DNA of 64,000 bases from positions 4,378,501 through 4,442,500 of the forward strand of contig CM076958.1 in the NCBI GenBank assembly GCA_039566865.1, given 5' to 3'. The translations under genes and the position numbers were made by a program. The notes under the pieces were generated by a model. The model saw only the letters and a program-made list of their open reading frames with translations. It had not been told where the DNA came from and did no database searches. This DNA comes from Aurelia coerulea. Its lineage: Eukaryota > Cnidaria > Scyphozoa > Semaeostomeae > Ulmaridae. Numbering within the stretch: position 1 is the stretch's first letter; each line of letters begins with the position of its first letter. Below, piece after piece: positions 11,801-26,800 of this stretch.

Positions 11801-14800
11801 GTATTGGAAAATCCATTGTTTGGAGGTGTTTTAATCGATGAAAGTCAGCAAAAAATTACAAGGAGCCGTCAAGCAAGAAAATTACCGTTTAAATCACAAC
11901 AAACGAGACAATAGTTGTTTTTCTGGAACTGTTCAAACAGGAAAACTTTTTTGGGACATCCCATATGCTCAAGAAACATGCTTTTTGATGAAGTATGTAA
12001 CCAATGAAAACGAATCTTTAGAAATTGTCATAAAGCAAAATTTATCTGTGAACTTTGGTGTGTTTTTGGTTTATCAAAGTTGAGGCCTTGTCAAATCTCT
12101 CGTGAATTTTGGCTACATAGTGTTATCTGGCAGACCACAGAAACCCAGTTACATGTATTCTGGCTTAGAAAATTGCAATCGTATTAATCGTTGTTATTGT
12201 GTATTATTGATTGGAAAGTCATGTTAAATAGAGATTACCCAACCATGGTTTTTAAGGAAGCCAAAATGGAGCCTCATTAATTTTTTATACATTCTTTCTT
12301 TGATGAGCTAGGATTTTAGATTCCTTGACAAAGGTGATTGGGGCAATATTTTGTTTAATTTCAAGGAATCATGGTTTCCAGAAGCCAAAATTAGCCAAAT
12401 TTTGAGAAGTGACGATTCATTTTTATCATTCTTATCCTAAGATGTTGCCGTTGGTCTTGACATGAATTTTTAATATTTTCTCGTGATTTAATGAGCTTTG
12501 ATTTTTGATTCTGTGAAAAAGCTAACTGTGGAACCGTTGACACAAACTGAATCTCATTTTATGAAGGGACGATTCAATCTTATCATTCTTGTACTTAAAT
12601 ATTGACATTGGATCTTGCCATAAATTTCTTGTATTTCCTCGTAATTTAATAAGGCTGGATTTTGGTTCATTGACAAGGTCATGAAATGTTGTGCTTAATT
12701 TCTGAGAAATCATGGTTTTAAGAAAGCCAGAATGAGATGCATTTTATGAATACCCTAAAAGAATTCAAGTTAAATTTTGATAAAGTTTTAAACCATTGTT
12801 GCTTCCAAATGATGAGAGGAAAGTTGGTCAACAATTTTAAAGAAAGCCATAGTTTATGTAAGGTCCACAATATGGTGGCAAGTTCTTGTTTACAACGTAG
12901 AACTTTGATGACGTCACAACCTCTAGCTAGTTGAATTATATAAAAAACTCTGTAATTTTGAAACCAGTGAAGATATAAAAAGAAATAAAATTATAGGAAA
13001 GGACATTTTTTCCAGCCATTCAATCAAACGAAAGATGTATTAGTCATCTACGTGATCTTTTCTTAGATATTCGAAGCGGGGATGGCTCAGTGGTAGCACG
13101 CTTGACTACCAATCTGAAGGTTGGTGGTTCAAGTCCCCGCCCTGCCGAACCTGCTACAAAGTGTGAGGAGAGTCGCCAACTCTCTGTAATTCCAGGCTAA
13201 AGGAATCACGAGGTGTGGTCACATCGAGAGGAAGGACCAGGACGCTGCTTCGATAAGCTCAGCTTCTCAGCGTCCTTGAAATTACCTTCGGATGCCAGGT
13301 AGAAATGCATGTATACAAACCTAGACTTCTCTGTACACCCGGGCATATCTAGGATGTATCATTCTGGTGAACGTTGAAACCGCTTCAGATATTACATATC
13401 ATTGAGGCTAGTATATTTAAAATGTTTTCTTTTTCATTTCAGTCAACTTAACGAAAGATCAAAAAGGAGTATTCTTAGATTGTTACAAACAACTTTGTGA
13501 TCTTGGAGATCCAAGAAATAGTCCAAGGCAGCCGTCTAGTCCAAGAAAAAAGGTATTATGATTGCAAAATGGCAATAAATTACCATGTGCCTAAGAAATT
13601 GTGAAATCTACCGGGTGACTCCAAAAAATGACTTTGAATTTGCGTTAATGTATGCTTATCTAAGTCATCTATTTTTGAAACATGATCTGAAATCACAAGA
13701 AATGATAGTCAAATTGAATTTCTATCACACACCGTGGTCCTTTTAGCTTTTCTGAAAAAAGAATCTGAGTCGAAGGATGTTTTTTATAGTTTGAAGAATT
13801 TCAAATGTGCACATTAGTGATAGAAACTCTAACGTCACTCGATTAAAACCTCTCGTATAAAATTTATAAAAATATCGCTCAATCCAGATTCTTTTATAGA
13901 ATACCTAGAGGGTCTATTGGTTGTTTATGCTCTTGGCAAAGCTCTTATATCATTAAGGAATCGTACTTTCATATGAAATGACAAGATATGTAGCTGTTTG
14001 GCCATAATACGTTGTTTTGTAAATAGTGTTGCTCTAAATAGGGGTTTTCATGCTGCAATTACGGAACGAATCAATATGGAGCATAGCTTTCAAATCTTTC
14101 AGTCAGTGTAAAAAGGTGGGTGTAAAATTCCATGATCTAATTTTTCTAACTGAATGGCTTGAGAGAAACTTTAGCTACTTATCTATAATTCTACCGTTGG
14201 ACTTTTCGGAAATTTTGAATATTTTTCTAAATTGCAGCGTATTTTATATTTCAACTCATTTGAGGATGTGGCGTCGTCAAATTTCTAAATCATAAACCAG
14301 ATGAGTGAGAGACTTTTGCTTGATACTATATTGTAGACATTCAAAAATTAAGATTTTCTTGGAAATTATTTCATGTTACATCAAACAGTTTAGAAATTAC
14401 GATGGTTTTAAATTTTTTTGAAATTTGTTCTTCAATTCCCGAAAAAGAAGAAAAACAGTCAAATTCTAAAAATATTGAAGATTTAAGAAAAATCCAACGG
14501 CAGATTCATAGCAAAATAGCAAAAGTTTCTTTGAAGCCATTCAGTTGAAAGAAATACGCTATTGAATTTTACACCAGTCTTTTTAAAGATTTGGAACCTA
14601 TGCTTCAATACGGTTATCTGCAAGATTTAGACCCCGTTAAAACTGTACCGGTGGTACAACTTGGATTCATGACAAAAGTGCAACGGATCAGCCTTCTGTT
14701 TGCAATGCTTCTGTTAATCCGTAACACTTTTGTTCCTTCTGTTTATAGAATAGTTTTGTTCTGGAGCAGTGTAAACGCTGTCGAACTGTAACAATTTTGT

Positions 14801-17800
14801 AACGGCGGAGCAAAGTCTAATTTTGAATCATATAATAACTGTACGATCCTTCATCCCCGTGGAGTAATCAAACTGATTTCTGAATATTTGCCTTTTGTAC
14901 TTGTCACAGCAAAATTTTCTGATACGACCCCAATTGGAAGTACAATCTATTCACTGAACTCATCTACCATTCTTATAGGACAAGTCCGGAGTTGGTATGA
15001 TTGGTGATAAACTACAAGATAATACTGCCACGAATGATGTATGATACTTTTTCCACTATTTTTGCCTTCTCCTTGTGAAATTACGTATTCAAATAAGCAA
15101 TTTGAGCGAAGTGATATCATTTCGCGCAAACGAAAACGAGGCTGTGCGATTGTTTTTTCGCCTCTTTATCGTAGCAAGCCTCTTTATCATGTTCTCATGC
15201 CATTTTCAATGCTTGAGTACATGATAAAGAGGCTAGCAGTGATTAAAGGGCAAAAACAACCGCACAGCCTCGTTTTCGTTTGCGCGATATGACGTCACTT
15301 CGCTCAAATTGCTTATTTGAATACGTAATTTCACAAGGAGAAGGCGAAAAATAGTGGAAAAAAGTATCATACATCATTCATGCAGTATTATCTTGTATTT
15401 TATCATTAATTATACCAACCCCGGACTTGTCCCTTAAGTCATTATCTGAGAAATTATTATTCCTGGTGAGTAAACAAAAAAGTAAACACGTTTGGGGCTT
15501 TGGAATAAACAGTACTTGGCCGATATACAAAATCGAAATTTTTATCTATCAGTCAAATGCTAACTTAGGTGTGAACATTTTGTGTGCTAAAGTTTCTCAT
15601 CTTTTAGACCCAGAAATGAGAAAAATATTGGTAAGGGGTTTGTATGGGGACAAGAATGTCACGATAGATTCTGGTCCATGATTTACTTGGCATTGACATG
15701 AAAATGCAATACAATGTTCTGTTTCAGAAAGGTATTTGAATGTCAGTAGCAGGTAAATCACAGACCAGAATCGAACGTGGAATTCGCATTCCCATTTTTT
15801 TATATATCATGGTTAAAACTAAAACTCAACAAAATACAATATTCTGTTCCGTCCATAGCAGAAATATACATGACGTCATCTGGTTGTGGCTATGAACGGC
15901 ATTCGCATACAAACCCCTTACCAGTACTTCTCTGATTTCTGAGCCTAAAAGGTCAATGCTTTTAGCAAACAGTTTCACATCTAAATCAGCCTTTGACTGA
16001 TAGATAAAAATTTTTGTTTTAAATATCGGTCATGTACTATTAATTCCACAGCCAACCAAACGTGTTTACTTTTTTGACTCACCCGGTATTCCTTGCGAAA
16101 AAGCCTTGCTGCTTGCTTCTTTCTCGTGGATGCCTGCATATGTGAAAGAAACACTTGGAAAGGTCATTATGGTCAAATTTTTTGTGATCTAAAAGCTGCT
16201 CAAAAAGGGCTACAAAGAAGTCTGTCCGCTGGGATCTGTCTGATGTGAAAGACGAAGAGTTGCTAACGTCTATTTTAGAATTTTTTGGAAATATCTAGAA
16301 TCTTAACAGGTTGAAAAGATTCCAAAGAAACATTGTAGCCTTTAGGGAGGCCAAATTTTAGCCTACATTTTACCATAATGTAATTAGAAAGTTAACATTT
16401 CTTGAAGTAAAAATTTTTCTCTCACTCTTCCCACACTGATATTCAACATTTTGAACTTTACAACATTTTCGCATTTTGATATTCAAAACAGTACGCAGCA
16501 TTCACTAATTGCTTTTATAGTCATATATATTGCTCTTCTCTTTCAGCAATTTGGCCTGAAAGGTTCATGCATTTTTGAAGATAGAAAAGCTGAATGTCGA
16601 AGGTGGTGTGCTTATAATTTCCCAGTAAGTAAACCATTTCTTCTTCAGTTTGTTACAGCTTGATTTGCACTTAGAGCAATTTGTCTGGCAGATGATTAAA
16701 GTAAATCCCCGCATATAAGAACCCACAAAAATAGGAACCCAGCGCCTGTTTTTCCTAAATTATGCACCTTGTGATTAAGAAGCTGTTTCAATTTGATTAA
16801 AAATATGTTCTTGTTGCAGGGATAGTAAAGTTGATTTTGGATTGTCATTATTAAGTTCATTTTTGCCCCAGTTGGCTGTTAGAATTTGAATCTCCTCCTC
16901 CTGCTGTTTGTGAGCTTAGTCTGCCGTGGAAATTTATTGATATCTTCATTAGTTTCAAAATGGTTGCATTTATTAAGTTCAAGTCTATGACGTCATCAAA
17001 TTTATAAATCCTAAACCAGAAAAGCTACGGATTTCTGCTTGCCGCCATATTGTAGACCTTCATAAACTTTGGTTTTTTTTTAAGTTATCTCATTTTTCCT
17101 CTATTGGTTCAGGATTTACTATGGTTTAAAGTGTTCCAAAATTTTCCATGAATATTTTCAAAAATGATTAAATTGCCGCCATTTTGAAAAAACCCAGATA
17201 TCAAAAAATTTCCATGGCAGATTTACGGCAAAGTACCATAAGTTCTTTTCAAGCCCTTCAATTTAAAGAACAATGTCATAGAATTTTACACCCACAGTAT
17301 AGGGCTCAAATCTTTCAAATCTTTAAAAAGGTGGGTGTAAAATTCTATGACATTTTTCTTTGAATTGAATAGCTTGAAAGGAACTTATGGTACTTTGCTG
17401 TAAATTTGCCGTGGAAATTTTTTGATATCTTGATTTTTTCAAAATGGCGGCAATTTGATTATTTTTGAAAAAATTCTTGGAAAATTTTGAAAAAATTTAA
17501 ATCATCGTAAATCCTAAACCAATAGAGGAAAAATGATATAACCTTTAAGAAAACCCTAGTTTGTGAAGGTCTACAATATGGTGGCAAGCAGAAATCTGTA
17601 GCTCTTCTGGTTTAGGATTTAGAAATTTGATGACGTCACAGCCTCAAATCTAATGAATGCCGCCATTTTGAAACTAATCAAGATATCAATAAATTTCCAT
17701 GGCAGATTTACGGTAAGAAAACCTTAAGTTCCTTTCAAGCCATTTATTTCAAAGAAAACTGCAATACAATTTTACACCGACCTTTTTAAAGATTTGAGCC

Positions 17801-20800
17801 CTATGTTTACACCCACATTTTTAAAGATTTGAAAGATTTGAGCCCTATGCTACCTATGCTGATTGACAGTGCCGGTCTTAGTTTAAGATCTCACTGTGAC
17901 CTGACATCGTCAGCCCGAAGGGGGTACATAACATATTTATAGTACGGGTATGTGCCGCCCATATGGGTGGGTTTTTGGGCCCAAAATTCTCTAAACAAGG
18001 GTCCTTTTTCGGCAGATTTTCCATAAACACGGGTTGGGTTTCGCTGAAATTCGCAAAAATTGTTAAAATGGGCAGTTTTCCGCTAAAATTCATCATAAAG
18101 GTGAGTATCAAAAGCAAGTTTCGGTAATTAGAAGAGGGTAGCTTTCTGAAAACCGGGCGGCAGACCCCCGTCCGTCCACAAGTCATGTACCCCCCCCCCC
18201 CCGGGCATCGTCAGTATTTATTTCGGGAATAATGCTATAACTTAGATCCGATAACGCGCGGCAGCACTCAAAAATCAAACAGTCTGCATGTAAATTTGAT
18301 CAGTTAAGATTATCAACTCAAAAGTCGCTTCATAAAACATTAAGATTTGCGATTAACACAATACACTATCTTCGCTTAACTGCTGAGATAATTTCTGAAA
18401 ATTTGCTTCATGAAAAATCATGATGTGCGATCTAACACTAAATATCTTCTTTGCTTAACTAATGAATTCGCTTCTCTCTTGACCATGAATAATGTAGTGC
18501 CGAAAGAAATCGCGTTTCGTGGTTTCGAGATCGCAGTAATGAATGCATTGTTTATACGTTCTCTGGAATAATGCGATTTATTGTTTAGCATGCGGTTGAA
18601 GACAAAGCGATTGGTTGTTTTGAAAAGTCGTGTTTCGCATCAAAAGCTTAGTGCGTAAATTAGTGTCGCTGCCCACGAGCTGACTTTTTAAATCGAAGGT
18701 GTGATCTCGAGAGTTTTAAAGTCACGGAATTCAACATTTAAGTAATCATGTTAATTAGCTAATAAATCGCACTGACCACCTGCTTAGGCCGTACAAAGTA
18801 CGCCAGAAAATCTTTATAATACCGGGTGTCCCAAAATGATGTATTATCGTTTGATTGCTTATATATCGATTACTAGTGAACCGATTTTCAAAAACTTTAT
18901 TTTATCCGATTGCCGAAAGGCTAAATTGTATTCGAGGATGTTGGTTGTGCTTTTACACCGATTTTTTCATGTCGAAAAGAAGATGGATAAACCTGCTCAA
19001 ATTCAACCCTTGCATGACATGAAAAGGAAATGGCCGACTTTTCCAGTCAACCTTTTAGATGTGATACGAAAGGCTGAACTTACAGTTGCATGTCGTTCAG
19101 AGAATACGAATTCAGTCAATACTGAATTCAGAGAATATGAATGCGAGTTCATCCTTTGTATCACATCTAAAATATTGACTGGAAAAGTAGGCCGTTCTTT
19201 CTCATACCATCTAAGGCTTGAATTTGAGCAGATTTATCAATCTTCTTTTCGATATGAAAACATCGTCGTAAAACCACAACCAACATCTTCGAATACAATT
19301 TAGCCTTTCGGGAATAAAATAAAATAAAGTTTTTGTAGATCGTTTCATCGGTTATGGACATATAGGCAATCAAACGATAATACATCATTTTGGGACACCC
19401 GGTATTGCTCCAACGATGCCAGGCTCTGTTGGAATACAGTAAACATCCACCTACAAGAATCTAGTGGATTAACAACCATCAGCCTTAATTTTCAAATTTG
19501 ACTCCCATTTCAAAAGAACCAATCCATTGTATTCATTGTACAAGACCCTCAGCTGATTTGCAAAATTGTAGGTTCTTATACGCGGGTGTTTACTGTAGTA
19601 CATGTGAGCAGCCTACGCGAGTGTTCACATGCGAGCAACATATGCGGGTACATGTGAGCAACATACGCGAGCGTTTGCTGTACATGTGAGCAGCTTCATG
19701 TACCGGATTTCTCAAAAATCGTACCGTAGTTTGATTGGAAAAGGGAGCGAAAGGATAAGATATCGGGACTTTTCGTTTGCACAACTAAATTTGTTAATCT
19801 TCAGCTTAAGCATTTTAAAATCGTGCTCCAAACGCTGGAGACACGAGCTCCAAAAGTCAAAATTTAGAGGTCAGCTGAAACCAGAGGTTTCGAAAAATGG
19901 CCTAGCCATGATTTGATTTCCTTGACATTTTTCAAAGGAATTCTCAACTTTGATATTTAGGTTTTACTTTTAAAAAGATATGTTGAAAGACATCACAAAG
20001 CCCTCTAGCGTAGCTTTTAAGTATCAACAAATCAAAAATTAAAGTACCCTGTTCTGTATGCCTTCATGACAGCAACTCAAAGAAATGTCCATTACTTCCT
20101 GTCGATATTTTGCTCCAAAACTGCCTCCTATAACAATCTACTGAGGATTTATGTGAATTTCTGTTCTCCAGTCAATTGTCACAAATTTGCAACTCCCGAT
20201 CTTGTTTGCGGTAGGTGGTCCTTTTAGTGAAAAAAATAGACTGGAAATAATAGAGAATACTTTGAGTTGTTGCCAAAGTTATTCTCAAGTTCCACAGAAT
20301 CAAGAGTTCGTTTTGTAAAATAAAAGATTCAGCTCTTCAACATTGCAAAGTGATTTGCCGAGTTCACATCTTCAGCCCCCGTCCATGATGTTTTGCTCTC
20401 TCTGTTTATTTTGATTTTACAGCCAGAACAGTTGGGCGGACAGGGACAGGGTTCGATTCCAGGTAGAGCCCCCCCCCCCCCCACCACTTGAGCGTCATGA
20501 CAAGGGGTCTCGGGCTCGATTAGGTCTTCTCTACTTCTGCGATCCGAGCGCTTGGCGCTAAAAACTGCATCTTCCCCTTCACATTCACCTAAACAGAATA
20601 ACATTCTTTGACTCACTAGGTACGTTTTTGTTGCAGGAGAGATATATATTTACGTTTCCACAATTTGTCTTTTAGGCTATGCTGTTATTCACTGGCGCAG
20701 AGTGGTTCTCAGATACGTTATTAGATACCTTTCAACAAATGGCCAACGATCCACACTTGTTTGTTAGAAGAACAATAGCATGTGGTTTGCACGAGGTAAA

Positions 20801-20806
20801 TATTGG

Positions 20807-20848
<42 letters not shown>

Positions 20849-23800
20849 CTGGTTGGTTGGTCGATTGATTGATTGATTGATTGATTGATGATTAGGCAAG
20901 ACATCATAACTAGCCACTATAGTTCGTTCCAAAAAAGCAGAACCCAAATTGAACGAATAATTTCCAAATATTGATGGGATTTGAGAGAATTCAACGCAGA
21001 CGATCTTAAAGTATAAAGTATTTTCTTTCAACCGATATGCAGTAATTATTTATCACTCAATTGAAATTTTAGTAAATATGGCTTATTTCAGATGCAGATT
21101 GCTATAATAATGCTATAAGAGCAAAATCAAGAGCTTTTTTCTTTAAATTGGTACACAACACATTTTATAAACGCATTTCACGCCAAAAGCACTTTAGATG
21201 CTGGTCTGAACTAGAGTGCGACATATCTACTCCCACAAAATATTTATAAAGCATTACAAAAGAAGCTCCCTCGAAAATGGGTTTTGCCTGTGAAAAAGAT
21301 CACTAGAGTCTTGAAAATTAAAGTTAATTTGAAAATTTAGATATTTTCTCGCTGGGTTCTTGAGACCAACGTTAGCTAGAAATTAAACATTGAATAGATT
21401 TGTGAGACCTTATTTTATCATTTTTGATAAATGAATCTGACTGGAATGAATTTATACAATTTTTCAAAAGTGCATCAGCTCAAATGCCTCTAGGCCAAAA
21501 AATTTATTAACAAAATATGTTTTGTAATTGTCTATTATAAAGATGTCCTTGATTTTGCTGTTAGTGCACCCTGCATCTGAAATAGGCCATATTTGTTTGC
21601 TAAAAATGTCCATTAATTGATACATAATTCTGATAAGTGTATCAAAACTGCATAGCATTAAAATCAAACTCGATTGTGCTTTCTGGCGGTATACGTTGAA
21701 CAAATTACAATACTTGCATTTTCTGAAAAATTGCCGTTATAGTTGGGCCGCGTTTTTAGCATCAACTAGAACTTCATTATCGGCCACGCGTCTTTTTCAA
21801 TAGAAGAAACCATGGACATGATTTATTTTGCTCGTTTCTGTTAATCAAGAGTATATTTTGCTTTGGTTTGCTTTTTTATGACGGAGCACTTATTGGCTTT
21901 TCTAGGTCTGCAAAATCCTTGGCAACAAAGTAGGGTTGATACAAACAGAAGTTAGGACGCTGTTACAAGATGACTCCATTGAGGTTAGATGCCATATTTT
22001 GTATCATGTTTCATTTTGTTTATTCATCAAAAACAATGCAGTGGGAAAGGAATTAAAGAGTAGATTTACGGGATGAGAAAATAATTTTGCCTCTTGAAAT
22101 ACAATAGTGTCCAGTACATAAACGAAAATTTAAGAAACACTTGCCTGATTTTCAAAATAATACCCCATTTTATAAGAAACTGATATAAGTCTGCACAAAT
22201 CTCATTTCATTATTTAAAATTTCCAGTTCAATTGAACTGTACCTATTCAAATGAAAACAAGAATTTTGTATCCAAACTAAGCAAGAAGCACCTTTCTGGA
22301 ATAATTGTAGCATTTCCTGGAAATGAAAATTTACAAACAGAAATCAAAATGATATGTTTTGTAATCACAATCATTGAGCTTTTGTCTTAGTAGTTGATCG
22401 ATAGTACATGATTTTTATAATAAGAAACTCTACCCTGATTTGAAGTTTATCTCATTTTACAAGAAACGTGTCAAACCTGAAATTGAAAAAGTTATTTCTT
22501 ATCTGCGGGACACTACCGTATCTCCAGAATTTAATGTTCAATTTCCCTTTTGTCTCTTTATTGTTTTGTACTAAAGACCAAGTTAGAATTAGTGATATTG
22601 ATTATCCTATGAACGGCTTTCTATTGGCAAAATTCCAGAGCTTTATTAGCTTCCTGGTTTTAAAATATCCTACGAAATTGAATAGAATTGTAAGCAGATC
22701 CATCCTTTTATCCAATCGCATTCATTAACTTGGTTTTTACGAATCAAAGTTAAGTTGAAAAATCGCAAAGTTATGAATCTTGAGCAGCATTTACGATGTG
22801 TTCTGAAACCTGTTGCTCAAATTGTAGATTTTCAAGTGTCATTTCAAGACCTTTCCTATAATTTAGCTTAATTTTTATCGTTGCTAAAATAATTTGACCT
22901 GTGGTATAACTGATCAACAAAAACATTTTAAAGTTTAATAGCAAAACCAAAGATTGCTGATTTTCAAACGGATTGTTCAGTGAAACTATTGTAGAGTTTT
23001 ATGGGAAGCATACTTTTTACGAGTTTAGTTCCTTTACAGTATTTGTTTTATTTGTTCTAGGTTCTCGAAGGATTAATTCCTCACCTTCCTGTTACACTAG
23101 GGACATTATCTAAAGAAGGGTCAACTTCTGGACCAACAGCTGTAAGTAAACGTTTTATAAAGAGTACGCTTCTCCGAAGCGAATCTTCACTCCTTCAGCT
23201 TGAAAGGAAATGTAGTGGTGTGATGGTGTACTCTAACAGAACTGTTTAGGGTGCGTCCTGTGGTCACAATCTTACCTCTAAACCATGGTTAGCATGCGCG
23301 TCGCGCAACTGTAGGAGATGGCGCCGAGAATTACACCAGCTTAGGCCCAGTTTGTGTTATATTCAGGGGTCGGGCTACCGGGCGATCGCCCGGTGGGCCC
23401 TCTCATGAATATCCAAAAATTAGTTTTGTTAGTTTGATTTTACAATGAAAAACCAATTTAACTAGCTTGGTTGGGGCCCTCTTTATCAGCTGCTACACTA
23501 AGGCTCTCTCGGTGCCTGGCTTCGCCAGTTGTTATTCAAGGCAATTTCTCTCATATAGCATTACTGAAGGGCACAGTTACCTATTCGGGGCCCCGTGTGC
23601 ACTTTGATGCCATGAAAAATAGCGTCACATTCATGGGACGAATATCATTTTTGAGTTTCTATCTACCTCAATGGATACCAACGAAAAGAGTCTTTAGATC
23701 AAATCAAGATGGTGATGGATAGAAATAACACACAAGTAAATAATACTTTAAGCAGCACTTCATTTTCCAAAGCTATGAGGCCCTGCCCATATATACACGA

Positions 23801-26800
23801 AATACACCGTGCCAAGGGCCCACTAGTCCTAATAGTAAATGTAGCACTGTTGAGAACCCTTTTTCTGATGCACATGCGAAGTGTGACAGGATGCTTCTCT
23901 GCTATTGTTAAACATAACAAGAGTTGGCAGTGGGAGGAAGTTGGTCGAAAAGGAATTCAAGGCTTTAATACTTTTTAGCAAAGAGCAAAGAATATTAATG
24001 AAAATAAATGATGAATTTTCACAGATATTTGTCGAGAGAATTTCGGAGGCTTATTGACCTTTATTGGTGACAAAGTAGACTGCTGTAAACTTTATATTTG
24101 TTGTAAAGACATATACGCGTATATTTTTATAAGAAACTAAGAATTTGGGCCAGTACTGAAAGTTTCTTAAAATTATCAGATTTTGAGTACTCAGAGTTTC
24201 TTACGAGTTTCTTAGAGGTTCAATAACAATCTTCATGTTCACTACCTGTGCCCTCGTGAACATTTCAAAACAATGTTTTTAAGCCTTTCCAACGTTTAGA
24301 CATTACTCAAGTACCTTACGAGTAATATGATACAGGAAACAAGTGAAAGGAAAGTAAAAATGTGTCAAAGATTTCCTTTATGAAAAAGTAAATAGTTTCT
24401 TAACTTATACCGGGTGAGCCAGAAAAAAGTTCCCACTTTCTAAATTCGTAGCACCACAAGTACTTCATGGATTTGAATGATTCAAATTCTAGTTGAAAGC
24501 CATAAGATCAAAGTATTTTCGAGATTTTTCTCGTCTTCTTACGAGAACTGCAAATATAAGTAAATTCAACTTTACAAAAATTTCATGGCTGCAAAATGAC
24601 GGAAAAGGCCTAAAACACTTGATCAAATCGATAGGACTCTCCTCACACAGAACAATACGCACATGCGTTTCACCTCTCTCAAGAGTTACAAGAAATTGAT
24701 TCTCAAACAGATACTAAAGATTTTCAATCCCATGGCAATAGATGTGCAGACGATATCTCTCACCCATGAGAAATTGCATTTTCTCTGTTGTTCTGAGCGA
24801 GGAGTCCTTTATGACTTGATAAAGCATTTTAGGCCTTTTTCAGTCATTTTGCAACCATCAAGTTTTTGTAAGCTTAAATTTAGCAATTTTCCAATGCTCT
24901 TAAGAACCCGAGAAAAATCACAAAAATACTTCGATATTTTGGCTGTCAAGCAAATATTGATTCACTCCAATCCATTTAGTACTCTTGATGCTATGAATTT
25001 TCAAAAGTGGGGACTTTTTCCTGGCTCACCCGGTATTCTCCCAGTACTGGAGTTTCTTAATTTTTTGGCGATCTGAGAGTTGAGTTTCTTATAGGCAGTT
25101 TCTTATAAAAAAATACGTGTATTTGTCGTACATCTTTTTCCAGTCATCCTCGTCAAGGATTGCCAGACTCTTTGGCGGTGCTGTGGCAAGAATTGAGGTG
25201 GGAAATTCGTCCAATCCTGTCAAGAGAGGATTGAGGGATAGGTTAGGTAGCTAGATTGGGCTTTGATGGCAAAAAGGTCATTCCCTTACGAAAAAAGGGC
25301 ATTTCTGGAGAAAAATTATCTGGTCACAGCAAATTTTCGGCTGGCGCCGCCACTGACTGACAGGAGCTTATTTTTTACGGACTGGAATTTGTTTGATTTG
25401 GATCTTTTTAACTGAGCATTTGAACGATTTCTGAGGAGCTCTCCGATAATATTACAGACATTTATTAATCGTGCAAAGATTCTACTGAGATAGAAATAGC
25501 GATATAAAGTGCAGTTTGTTAGTTCCCCTTTTGAATCGCTGAAAATGTTTGCAATACCTTTTTTAAGGTAGGGGACCAGGCGAGAATCATCGTATTTCTG
25601 AAAAAAGTCGAAATTTTTTTTTTCTTCTGAAACTTCAGTTCAGGTATCCTAAATTTTAAATATCTACGAGAAATGTGTATAAGGGCAGCCTTGAGAGAAT
25701 AATTCGATTTTTTCTTTGGGTAGGTCAGCATTAGACAGCCATTTATTGCTAGATTTTGACAAAAACAGCTTCGCTTGTGTCTGATGTTCGTACCCTGCCC
25801 GTAATGGTGTCCCCAAAAACCTATATACCATTCGAAAGCTTTCTCTTTGGTCTTTTCGAAAATGCCACTCTTTTTAGTACTTCGTGTACTATAAGCTGAA
25901 ATGTGACGCTTTTTATCCCTGTGCAAAACCTAGCTTCAATCATTCTGGTTACGAGGCTGGTAAATATGCGATCTGATTGGCTGATATCCAAAATAGCGAA
26001 ATCTCATTGGCTGTTGAGATCAGCTGATGCCGTTGAGGCGCGTGTAAATATTTCAGTCAGTTTTCTCTTCACTCGTTACAGTTTGCTCGCAAATAGTTCT
26101 AAATTGCAAAGTATCTTCACATATATAACGAAATTGTCTGTCAACATGGGAAAGACCAAGTTTAATCGCTTCAAAGGTGTTAGAAACGGAAGAAGAAACA
26201 AGCCTGTTGCTGTAAAAATAGCAGTTGAAGAAGACGACGGAAGCTAGGCTAGGCCCATCGTGATCATAGCTGAATAATCAATAAAGCCCCTTCCACCAGC
26301 TCGAAGAATCTTCAATTCTTTGGATTCAAACTCGAAGGAATGGTTGAGATAACGTAGCAAACTGAGCCAGAGAGTTCAGAAAGGTGTTTATTGATTGTTG
26401 ACAAGGTCTCCTGCATAAATTGCCGTCTTGTTTGTGCTGCCCAGATTGTAAAGATCGATGCCAGGCATGGAATTCCACACATACATTGAAGGTAACACAT
26501 GGAATTTTGTGCTATGGGAATGTTTACTGTTCTTATGTGAAACAGTGATCAACCAAGGCTACGTCAGTGAGAGGATGGGTGGTTCCCAGTCAACAAATCA
26601 ACCCTTTGAAATAAATACTAGAGATCAGTTTTTGCATTGGTTAGCAATTAGCATTGGTATGGACATATGGTTGTGGTAACATATGGCAATGAAAGGCTGG
26701 TCAACTACAATGAACATGCCAGACTGCCCAAATAAGTATTCTTATCAAAGAACTAAATAAAAATTGAAACTACCAGCAAAGAAACGTTTGATGAAGTTGC

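Noticed and set aside
13076..13145. Functional tRNA gene
   Set aside because: The acceptor stem is perfect but the anticodon and T stems do not pair, and the SINE body follows directly and recurs elsewhere.
18836..19303. 155-codon ORF
   Set aside because: It lies wholly inside a palindromic transposon; the two arms encode the same peptide on opposite strands, which the inverted repeat explains.
20732..21031. Asn-Gln-Ser repeat ORF on the minus strand (also 33100-33366)
   Set aside because: Both are translations of (TTGA)n microsatellites; the first overlaps exon 9 on the opposite strand.
25519..25926. 135-codon minus-strand ORF across the left end of the TTAA element
   Set aside because: It runs through the inverted end into flanking intron, shows no transposase motif, and is rich in low-complexity Lys and Ser.
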